DNA of 11,051 nt from Oscillospiraceae bacterium (GTDB lineage Bacteria; Bacillota_A; Clostridia; Oscillospirales; WRJC01): positions 1 through 11,051 of the forward strand of contig WQXD01000094.1 of assembly GCA_009785015.1 (NCBI GenBank). The letters are read 5' to 3'. Under the pieces are notes generated by a model that had not been told where the DNA came from, made no database searches, and saw only the letters and a program-made list of their open reading frames with translations. This document shows, piece by piece, positions 1 through 5,771 of this stretch. Position 1 is the stretch's first letter. Each line of letters starts with the position of its first letter. The translations under genes and the position numbers were made by a program.

Positions 1-1643
1 AAAAAAGCGGTAATCAAGGGGACATATCGGCAGTCGAGCGTGAGGATACTATAAAGAAAATACTGCCGAAGGCATTATCGGATTATTTCTTTTTTGATGG
101 AGAGCGAATTACAGATATTAACAATCGCGACGATGTTGTCGCGGCTGTTCGTGGGTTGATGGGTTTAGATGTTATCGGCGAAGCGCGAAACAGATTAGAC
201 CCGAAACGCTCTGGTTCAATAACTTCTAAATTGAAGAGCGAGCTTGATTTAGGAACTGATGCCAAAAGCGCGGGGTTAAAAAAGAAATTGAAGGAAAAAC
301 AGGACGAGTTAGCGAAAATCAGCGAGCGCATAATAAAAGCGAAGGACGAAATAGAGTTTTTTTCACGAAGGAAGGAAGAACTCAAAGAAAAGCTTGTCCA
401 AGAAGCAGGTGCAAAGGTATTACAAAAACGCCGCGCCGACTTAGAAAAAGACATTGCGGCATATCAACGCAATATCACCGATTCGGCAGGGCGCATACTC
501 ACAGATTTCAACAAAGGGGCAATTGGTTTTTTTTCATTGCCATTGATTGACAGGGCTTTATCAGCTATCGAAAACTCAATGGAAAGCAGTGAGGGGATCC
601 CTGAAATGCGACAGGGTGCATTCGATTTCATTTTACATCGCGGCAAATGTATCTGCGGTTGCGACCTTAGCGAAAACGAAGGCGCAAAAAAGCGCATACA
701 GCACGAACGGGATATTGTACCGCCTGCAATCGTAGGAACGGCTCTCCACAATCACAAAGAAAATCTATTAAAATATCGAGCAGAATCGGAAAATTATGTT
801 TCGATTATACAAGCTGACCATCGCTCGTGGAGGCGTAACATCAACGAACTTGACGAAAAGAATAAGGATTTGAAAAATGTCAGTGATGAAATCACAGCTT
901 CGGGATCTGTTGATGTTTCGCAGATAGAATCTGACTATCAGAAAAACGAATCCGTTCTTTCGGAAAAACGAATACTTCTTGAAAAACTAATTGTCCAAAA
1001 AGGTGCGGTTGAGAATGAAATAAAAAATACAGAAGGAACGATCGATTCTCTCGCCGCAACTTCTGATAAAAACAGGATACTCCAAAAAAGAATCTTGTAT
1101 GCAGAAAAATTGTTCGAGTGGTTCGACAAGTCGTACTCCGGACGCGAAGTTGAGATAAAAAAAAATTTGTTAGAGAGTGTCAATCGGATTTTCTCCGAGA
1201 TGTATCACGGTCATAGAATCGTTGATATTGACGACAAATACCGTATTACTCTTTTAGCGCAGATTGCTGCGCAACAAAGGAGCATTGACGAAAGTCGCGG
1301 ATTGGAAGCGGTTAAAAACTTTTCGTTTATCGCGGGATTGGTTGAAATAGCTCGAAAAAAGATGAACAACAGCAATTCGCTGAGCGAGGGGCAAAACGAG
1401 CTTGACGTAAAAACCGAAGCGTATCCGCTCGTTATGGACGCGCCATTTTCTAATGCGGACGAGGTGCATATCAATAACATTGCCCGGATAATACCGGGGA
1501 TTGCCGAACAAATCGTCCTTATTGTTATGCAAAAAGATTGGGAATACGCAAAGTCTGCTTTGATAGGTAAGATAGGTAAATGTTATACAATTGAAAAAAT
1601 TGAAGGTAGCGAAACCTATTCAATTATTAGGGAGGGAGAATAA
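1..1643 (+). CDS. DndD-like SMC/Rad50-type ATPase, 5'-truncated
   Basis: The reading frame is open from the window edge (first full codon at position 3), so the N-terminus with Walker A lies outside. A YFFFDGE motif at about 84-104, found in DndD and related AAA ATPases, shows that coding begins well before the first possible internal start (TTG at 156). Long charged coiled-coil segments follow (about 230-470 and 740-1120). Between them lies a cysteine cluster, C-I-C-G-C (648-662), placed like a Rad50 zinc hook. The C-terminal ATPase lobe has an S-R-G signature-like helix (about 1293-1355) and a Walker B, VMDAPFSNAD (1431-1460), followed by MQKDWEYA. Walker B has Ala where classical ABC ATPases have the catalytic Glu; DndD-type proteins also lack Glu there. 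Such proteins use ATP to act on DNA, usually in phage-defence or DNA-modification operons. Whether this is true DndD (phosphorothioation) cannot be told without upstream genes, and no dndB, dndC or dndE is visible. The family is fairly certain; the specific system is not. Confidence 0.82.
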   Translation, partial: KSGNQGDISAVEREDTIKKILPKALSDYFFFDGERITDINNRDDVVAAVRGLMGLDVIGEARNRLDPKRSGSITSKLKSELDLGTDAKSAGLKKKLKEKQDELAKISERIIKAKDEIEFFSRRKEELKEKLVQEAGAKVLQKRRADLEKDIAAYQRNITDSAGRILTDFNKGAIGFFSLPLIDRALSAIENSMESSEGIPEMRQGAFDFILHRGKCICGCDLSENEGAKKRIQHERDIVPPAIVGTALHNHKENLLKYRAESENYVSIIQADHRSWRRNINELDEKNKDLKNVSDEITASGSVDVSQIESDYQKNESVLSEKRILLEKLIVQKGAVENEIKNTEGTIDSLAATSDKNRILQKRILYAEKLFEWFDKSYSGREVEIKKNLLESVNRIFSEMYHGHRIVDIDDKYRITLLAQIAAQQRSIDESRGLEAVKNFSFIAGLVEIARKKMNNSNSLSEGQNELDVKTEAYPLVMDAPFSNADEVHINNIARIIPGIAEQIVLIVMQKDWEYAKSALIGKIGKCYTIEKIEGSETYSIIREGE

Positions 1644-1644
1644 A

Positions 1645-2181
1645 ATGTTGTTTACTAAACCTTACGAGCTCAAAGGCAAACACGCGACTTACATTCGCTT
1701 TCTTAACGCCTATACAAAACGCTTAGATAAAGAAGCGAAAGTCGCGGGAATATTTGACGTAGCCGTGGATGTGTATGTTATCGCTCCTCTTATCGGAGCG
1801 GCATACAATTTACGTTCACCAGTTGATACCGAAAGTCAGGATAGTTTTACATTATTCGGCGATGCAATAATCAATCGTCAAAAGTTGTTAGATTTCGTTT
1901 ATCGACTGGTAATGCTTAGCGAAAAATCAACTGATTTATCAGACGACGACCGCATTGAACGCGCGTATAAAGCGGATGAGAAGCCCGAACTGCTTGAAGC
2001 AAACCTTGAATTGTTTCACCAATATATGCGCGGCGGTGTTGAGTGGCTATACGAACACGTCACAGCGGGAGCTACGATCCAAGAAGATTATTTAGACAAG
2101 GTTAGAGAAATCGTTACATTTTACGCCGATGATTTTGAAATTTCACAAAAAGATATTGATAGTGATTTCGTAAGCGTGTAA
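1645..2181 (+). CDS. Unrecognised 178-aa protein, partner of the SMC-like ATPase
   Basis: I do not recognise this family. The ATG at 1645 is chosen because a strong Shine-Dalgarno site (GGGAGG, about 1630-1636) sits at good spacing; an upstream in-frame TTG at 1591 would overlap the ATPase by 53 nt and has no comparable site. The gene starts 1 nt after the ATPase stop, so the two are almost certainly co-translated and functionally linked. The protein is soluble and probably helical. It has an early K-H-A-T-Y-I-R-F segment, a hydrophobic stretch DVYVIAPLIG near residues 39-48, a central charged region, M-R-G-G-V-E-W-L-Y near 127-135, and an acidic C-terminus. There is no signal peptide, membrane segment, visible nuclease motif or metal-binding motif. 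It is longer than DndE (about 110 residues) and does not look like it. It may be a structural or adaptor subunit of the ATPase complex; that is inference from adjacency only. Confidence 0.8.
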   Translation: MLFTKPYELKGKHATYIRFLNAYTKRLDKEAKVAGIFDVAVDVYVIAPLIGAAYNLRSPVDTESQDSFTLFGDAIINRQKLLDFVYRLVMLSEKSTDLSDDDRIERAYKADEKPELLEANLELFHQYMRGGVEWLYEHVTAGATIQEDYLDKVREIVTFYADDFEISQKDIDSDFVSV

Positions 2182-2413
2182 AAATTTCTAGGTGTGCAAA
2201 TGGGCCTTACCCTTCAGCCTAGCGTTCTCAGTGACGGCTTCGACATCGGCCACCCGATCGCCGCGTAGTACGGGCTACGGATCACCCAGAAAACCCTGCA
2301 TACTCAATTACGCAGCTTCACTTTTTTGAATTAGAAAAATTATACCAGTAGACGACGAATTATATCGCCGACAACTGCATTTTATGTATAGCCATAGATT
2401 TATATAAAACATA
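2182..2413. other. Gene-free stretch with a GC-rich structured core
   Basis: No credible gene lies here. The core at about 2190-2310 is GC-rich (about 65% over 2221-2280), unlike the AT-rich sequence on both sides. It holds two adjacent small hairpins: ATCGG/CCGAT around loop CCAC (2245-2258), and GTAG/CTAC around loop TACGGG (2265-2278). Short open stretches exist on both strands, including a reverse-strand one that ends near 2190, but none has a start, an RBS or a recognisable domain. It could be a remnant of a mobile element or degraded gene, or an unnamed structured RNA. From 2320 on it is AT-rich and leads into the promoter at 2414. Confidence 0.5.
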
Positions 2414-2442
2414 TTGCAAAAAACAAAAATCCATGGTATAAT
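2414..2442 (+). promoter_or_regulatory. Sigma-A-type promoter for the Rpn-like gene
   Basis: A TTGCAA -35 box (2414-2419) and a perfect TATAAT -10 box (2437-2442) are separated by 17 nt. The predicted transcription start near 2449 leaves a very short leader before the GGAAGGG ribosome-binding site at 2452, so this promoter points at the TTG start at 2468 rather than at the ATG at 2551. Confidence 0.75.
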
Positions 2443-2451
2443 TATGATTGC

Positions 2452-2494
2452 GGAAGGGAAATAAACATTGAGTGATCGGACAGGGGGGCGATAA
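2452..2494 (+). promoter_or_regulatory. Strong RBS, TTG start and six-G run: probable true start of the Rpn-like gene, out of frame
   Basis: GGAAGGG (2452-2458) lies 9 nt before a TTG (2468-2470). The TTG opens only eight codons (MSDRTGGR) and stops at TAA 2492-2494. The stretch includes six G (2483-2488). One extra G there would join the TTG frame to the downstream nuclease frame, which is open from 2476, and would add about 28 residues before the Met at 2551. The layout therefore suggests a frame break at the G run: a sequencing or assembly error, a mutation, slippage-based switching or programmed frameshifting. Confidence 0.55.
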
Positions 2495-2550
2495 CAACGG
2501 ATAAGCCACAAAAAAGCAGTAGAGCTAAGCGCGCCAAAATCGACGAGATA

Positions 2551-3498
2551 ATGAAACATTTGTTCAGCGTGTCGAAAGCGACGCTCGTGAAAATGATGAA
2601 CAGCCTGTTCAAAGAGAATTTCGAGCCCGAAACGGTCGAGATAGTGCAGACGAACCCGGAGTTCGGGGAGCTCGAGCTGGAGATAATACGCGGAGATATG
2701 TTTCTGCGGTTCCGTGACATAGGGGCACAAGCAAGCGGCAAGCCGAATCATTTTCACATCGAGTTTCAGACGCGCCGCGACCGGCTGATAGGCATACGCG
2801 TGTTCGGTTATGCATTCGGCAAGGCGAAAGAAAATGAGCGGCAGGAGAACACAGACGACGACGGCGAAATAGTGTTATATATGCCGAAATCCCTTGTTAT
2901 ACACATTGAGGAACACGAGAAGATACCGAAGGATCGGTACAGCGTGAAAATCATATTCACGAACGAGGACAACTGGGAAACGGCGATAAATTACACGGTG
3001 CCGGTACTGCGGTACTGGGAGTACGACGAAAAAAGGCTGATAGAGGAAAAGTTGTATCCGCTGCTGCCGCTACAGTTGTTCATGCTGAGGTCGGAATTGG
3101 AGAAGATGTCAAGGCGAAAGAAGCCGCAAGGCAAGCGCGAGACGATAATGAAAATCAGAGACATAGCGGAAAAGATAGTGCGCGAAGCACACGAATTGGG
3201 CGATTTGGGTGAAATAAATGACGAAGATATAGAGAAGATAACGACGGCGATAGGGGAATTATTCAAGCATCTGAATGACAGATACAGAGCGGATGCTAAG
3301 TTAAACGAAGAGGTAGGAGACATGATAAAAACTTTATATGACGAAAGGGTCTTTATTAAAGGTAAAGAAGAAGGAAAAGGAGAAGAAAAAATCAAAATGG
3401 CAAAAGAAATGATTTTAAATGGCGAACCTATACCTAAAATTATGAAATATACAAAACTTACCGAAAAAGAAATAAAAGAAATTACATCTTTGTATTGA
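2551..3498 (+). CDS. Rpn-family recombination-promoting nuclease / PD-(D/E)XK transposase-like protein
   Basis: The protein has the layout of Rpn/YhgA-like nucleases. An N-terminal PD-(D/E)XK core contains I-I-R-G-D-M-F-L-R-F-R-D, then H-I-E-F-Q-T (an E-x-Q catalytic strand, about residues 68-73), followed by a helix with RVFGYAF. A charged helical middle follows, then a Lys/Glu-rich tail ending in a small helix-turn-helix-like motif (residues about 280-315), as is common in the family. Such proteins cut DNA and promote RecA-independent recombination in E. coli; many are encoded in multiple copies by clostridial and Bacteroidetes genomes. The ATG at 2551 has only a poor RBS, and the frame is open back to 2476 with no normal start codon, so the natural N-terminus is probably the TTG at 2468 across the six-G run. 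Composition drops from about 47-55% GC in the body to about 28% after 3300, a mosaic tail. It converges on the glucokinase gene, with 8 nt between the stops. Confidence 0.75.
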   Translation: MKHLFSVSKATLVKMMNSLFKENFEPETVEIVQTNPEFGELELEIIRGDMFLRFRDIGAQASGKPNHFHIEFQTRRDRLIGIRVFGYAFGKAKENERQENTDDDGEIVLYMPKSLVIHIEEHEKIPKDRYSVKIIFTNEDNWETAINYTVPVLRYWEYDEKRLIEEKLYPLLPLQLFMLRSELEKMSRRKKPQGKRETIMKIRDIAEKIVREAHELGDLGEINDEDIEKITTAIGELFKHLNDRYRADAKLNEEVGDMIKTLYDERVFIKGKEEGKGEEKIKMAKEMILNGEPIPKIMKYTKLTEKEIKEITSLY

Positions 3499-3506
3499 TT
3501 TTATAT

Positions 3507-4457
3507 CTATTCGGCCAGGCAAGCCGCTCCGATTATTCCCGCGTCATTGCCCAGAGACGCCGCTTTTATCTGGGTTTTTTTCGCGTTGTCCCGCGTGTAC
3601 TGTTCCCTGTCCACTTTTTCGGCGAGCGGTTTTATCAGATAATCGCCTTCGTTGCATACCCCGCCGCCGATACACAGAATTTCCGGCTGGAATATGTTTA
3701 TAATGTTGGAAATCCCGCACATAAGATATTCTATATATTCCGCCACAACTTCAAGCCCGGCCGCGTCGTTTTGCCTTGCGGCGGCGAATGCGGTCCTGCC
3801 GCTGGGTTCCCCCCCGTTTTCCGCGGCCAATTTGTGCATTATCGTATCCTGTACGGCGGCCATTTTGTCCTTCGTCATGTTTATGAGCCCCGTGGCGGAA
3901 CTGTACGCCTCCCAGCAGCCCCTGCGCCCGCAGGTGCACGGCCGCCCGTTGTATGAAATGACCATATGCCCGAGCTCCGCCCCTGCGAAATTGAATCCGG
4001 AATATATCTTTTTGTCGATCAGCACGCCGCCGCCCAGCCCCGTGCCTAGCGTGATCATCACCGCGTGGTTGCAGCCCCGCGCCGCGCCCGCGACAGCCTC
4101 GCCTTTCGTGGCGGCGTTCGCGTCGTTTTCGATATACACCTTTTTGACGCCGATATATTTTTGCAGAACGGCGGCTATCGGAAATTTGACAAAGGGCAGG
4201 TTGTTGGCATATTCGACCACGCCTTCATCCCTGTTCGCCGTCCCCGGGGTCGCGATGCCGGCGTATTCTATGTCCCCGGCGGAAAGCCCGGCTTTTTTAA
4301 GCAGATCGCCGCACAGCGCGCCCATGTCTTTGATGATCGCTTCGGCTTCTCTGTCGGCTTTCGTGGGTACGCTCCCCTTGGATATGATTTTGTGGTTTTG
4401 GTCGACTATCCCCGCTGCGATATTTGTCCCGCCAAGATCTATGCCCAACTTATACAT
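3507..4457 (-). CDS. glcK: ROK-family glucokinase
   Basis: This enzyme phosphorylates glucose (or a related hexose) with ATP in the cytoplasm, giving glucose-6-phosphate. Visible motifs are the N-terminal phosphate-binding D-L-G-G-T-N (residues 7-12), E-N-D-A-N with the catalytic Asp112, a glycine-rich GTGLGGGV (138-145), E-L-G-H (161-164), and the ROK zinc site made of His164 with C-x-C-G-R-R-G-C-W-E (174-183). The 316-residue length is normal for ROK glucokinases. There is no N-terminal winged-helix domain, so it is a kinase rather than a NagC/XylR-type repressor. The ATG start has AGAGAGG at 7 nt spacing. It lies 32 nt downstream of hprK in the same orientation and probably shares its promoter; both serve glucose use and catabolite control. 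Another sugar, such as N-acetylglucosamine, mannose or allose, cannot be excluded from sequence. Confidence 0.9.
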   Translation of the reverse strand: MYKLGIDLGGTNIAAGIVDQNHKIISKGSVPTKADREAEAIIKDMGALCGDLLKKAGLSAGDIEYAGIATPGTANRDEGVVEYANNLPFVKFPIAAVLQKYIGVKKVYIENDANAATKGEAVAGAARGCNHAVMITLGTGLGGGVLIDKKIYSGFNFAGAELGHMVISYNGRPCTCGRRGCWEAYSSATGLINMTKDKMAAVQDTIMHKLAAENGGEPSGRTAFAAARQNDAAGLEVVAEYIEYLMCGISNIINIFQPEILCIGGGVCNEGDYLIKPLAEKVDREQYTRDNAKKTQIKAASLGNDAGIIGAACLAE

Positions 4458-4489
4458 AAACTTTACCTCTCTTTAACATTATAATATAT

Positions 4490-5452
4490 TTACTCTGCGT
4501 TTATCTGATTTTTGAATTTTTTGTCCATTTCGATTGCGGTGTCATAACCCATCCTTTTCTGCCTGTTGTTCATGGCGGCCACTTCGAGTATAATGGCGAG
4601 ATTGCGCCCCGGCTTGACAGGTATGGTGAGCGAGGGCACAGATATCCCCATGATTTCGGTGTATTCCTGGTCGAGGCCGAACTGTTCATAGGATTTTCCC
4701 TGGATCCAATCCTCGAGTTTGATTATCAGATCCACTTTTTCGGTCAATTTTACCGCGCCCATCCCGAATATGCGCTTCACATCGACTATGCCTATCCCGC
4801 GAAGCACGATATAGTGCCTTATATTCTCCGGGGCCGTGCCCACAAGCGCTATGGCCGAAACTTTTTTTATCTCCACCAAATCGTCGGCGATTAAGCGGTG
4901 CCCCCTTTTGACAAGCTCGATGGCGGTTTCGCTTTTGCCTATGCCGCTTTCCCCCAGTATGAGCACGCCTTCGCCGTATATTTCGACGAAAACCCCGTGA
5001 CGCCCGATTCTGGGCGCGAGTTCCAGATTCAGTTTCGCTATCAGCGCGGCCATAAAAGCCGAAGTGGTCTCGGCAGTGGCGGCAATGGGCACGTTATATT
5101 TTTTCGCGAAACGCATGGCCTCTTCGAAAACATACAAATCGGTCGTAAAAACCGTGCAGATCGGTTCCGTCGAAAAGAAGCGTTCTAAGCATTCGGCCCT
5201 TTTTTCATCGCTGAGGCTCTGCAGGTATTTGTGTTCCGCCTTGCCTATTATCTGTATCCTGTCGGCTTCAAACGCCCCGAAAAAACCGGCGAACGGAAGG
5301 CCCGGGCGGTTTACGTCCTTGCGGGTTATCTGTATTTCCTCTTTTTTTTCAGGCATGTATATTTCCTTCAGGCGCAAAAATTTGACAAGCGACGCCAAAC
5401 TCACGGAATATATCTGCCCGACTTCTTCATTTGCCATGTTTTCCATATCCAT
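4490..5452 (-). CDS. hprK: HPr kinase/phosphorylase
   Basis: HprK phosphorylates HPr on Ser46, and reverses it, making the corepressor for CcpA in Firmicutes carbon catabolite repression. Motifs in order are: an N-terminal domain (about 1-135); the catalytic-site R-H-G with His152; a Walker A GESGIGKS (167-174); R-L-I-A-D-D (187-191); L-R-G-I-G-I (218-222); and the family signature and K3 loop, VPSLTIPVKPGRN (272-284), before the N-N-R-Q-K-R-M-G-Y end. All key residues are present, and 320 residues is close to the usual 310. The start is uncertain: Met1, Met3 and Met6 are all possible. None has a strong RBS, though GGATATGGAA precedes Met6, so the protein may begin at M-A-N-E-E. It is first gene of an operon with the glucokinase. 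Confidence 0.95.
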   Translation of the reverse strand: MDMENMANEEVGQIYSVSLASLVKFLRLKEIYMPEKKEEIQITRKDVNRPGLPFAGFFGAFEADRIQIIGKAEHKYLQSLSDEKRAECLERFFSTEPICTVFTTDLYVFEEAMRFAKKYNVPIAATAETTSAFMAALIAKLNLELAPRIGRHGVFVEIYGEGVLILGESGIGKSETAIELVKRGHRLIADDLVEIKKVSAIALVGTAPENIRHYIVLRGIGIVDVKRIFGMGAVKLTEKVDLIIKLEDWIQGKSYEQFGLDQEYTEIMGISVPSLTIPVKPGRNLAIILEVAAMNNRQKRMGYDTAIEMDKKFKNQINAE

Positions 5453-5493
5453 AATACAGTTTTTTAAACTTTCAAAATTTATCTATAGGAATT

Positions 5494-5522
5494 ATTATAT
5501 CATATCGTTTTGCCTTTTACAA
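5494..5522 (-). promoter_or_regulatory. Promoter of the hprK-glucokinase operon
   Basis: Read on the minus strand, a TTGTAA -35 box (5522-5517) is followed after 17 nt by a perfect TATAAT -10 box (5499-5494). Transcription would start near 5487, giving a leader of about 35 nt before hprK. No cre-like palindrome was apparent. It lies about 50 nt from the divergent tRNA promoter. Confidence 0.65.
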
Positions 5523-5574
5523 TACTTAAACTCTCAAAGCGCGAAAAAAATTTATTTACTTTATGAAAATGGGC

Positions 5575-5603
5575 TTGACTTTGTTTTGATTTTATGGTAT
5601 CAT
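5575..5603 (+). promoter_or_regulatory. Promoter of tRNA-Arg
   Basis: A TTGACT -35 box (5575-5580), a 17-nt spacer and a TATCAT -10 box (5598-5603) lie 23 nt before the mature tRNA 5' end. This is close to consensus, as expected for a stable-RNA gene. It may also supply transcription to the ATPase gene and pyrC downstream if the hairpin at 5721-5747 does not stop it fully. Confidence 0.75.
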
Positions 5604-5626
5604 GGTAGCGTAAAAGTCTTATACGC

Positions 5627-5703
5627 GCGCCAATAACTCAGCCGGATAGAGTATCACCCTTCTAAGGTGAGAGTCGGGGGTTCGAATCCCTCTTGGCGTG
5701 CCA
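5627..5703 (+). tRNA. tRNA-Arg (anticodon TCT)
   Basis: A complete 77-nt cloverleaf can be folded by hand. The acceptor stem GCGCCAA (5627-5633) pairs with TTGGCGT (5693-5699) with one G-U. The D stem is ACTC/GAGT. The anticodon stem TCACC/GGTGA encloses loop CTTCTAA with anticodon TCT at 5661-5663, reading AGA/AGG arginine codons. The T arm is GGGGG/CCCTC with loop TTCGAAT. Discriminator G at 5700 and an encoded CCA at 5701-5703 complete it. It has its own promoter and is followed by an accessory ATPase/nuclease gene. tRNA 3' ends are common integration sites; no second copy of this 3' end is seen in the window. Confidence 0.97.
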
Positions 5704-5720
5704 CAAAATGTCGATACCTC

Positions 5721-5747
5721 CCGAGATTTTCGGCATTTTTTATGCCG
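5721..5747 (+). terminator. Overlapping hairpins after tRNA-Arg, possible weak terminator
   Basis: Two mutually exclusive hairpins share bases: CCGA/TCGG (5721-5733) and the longer perfect CGGCAT/ATGCCG around a T5 loop (5731-5747). No clean T run follows the second stem (TGATTATTTT), so termination would be partial. The arrangement could end the tRNA transcript, or modulate read-through into the ATPase gene whose RBS begins 11 nt later. Confidence 0.4.
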
Positions 5748-5771
5748 TGATTATTTTGGAGGCTGTAAAGC

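Noticed and set aside
1645..2181. Naming the small partner dndE
   Set aside because: It is about 70 residues too long, and I see no DndE-like sequence. Adjacency to a DndD-like ATPase alone does not justify the name.
2308..2757. 149-codon minus-strand frame overlapping the promoter and start of the Rpn-like gene
   Set aside because: It covers a strong plus-strand promoter and the conserved nuclease core, and its product resembles no known family.
3652..4476. 274-codon open frame on the plus strand across the glucokinase gene
   Set aside because: It is antisense to a gene with all ROK motifs, has no RBS, and its Pro/Ala/Ser-rich translation looks like a shadow.
4478..4483. TATAAT on the minus strand between hprK and the glucokinase gene as an internal promoter
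   Set aside because: The position 17 nt upstream reads AGATAA, not a -35 box, and the region is AT-rich enough for chance.
5627..5703. attL/attR pair using the tRNA-Arg 3' end
   Set aside because: I looked for a second copy of the T-arm/acceptor 3' sequence in the window and saw none, so integration here is not shown.
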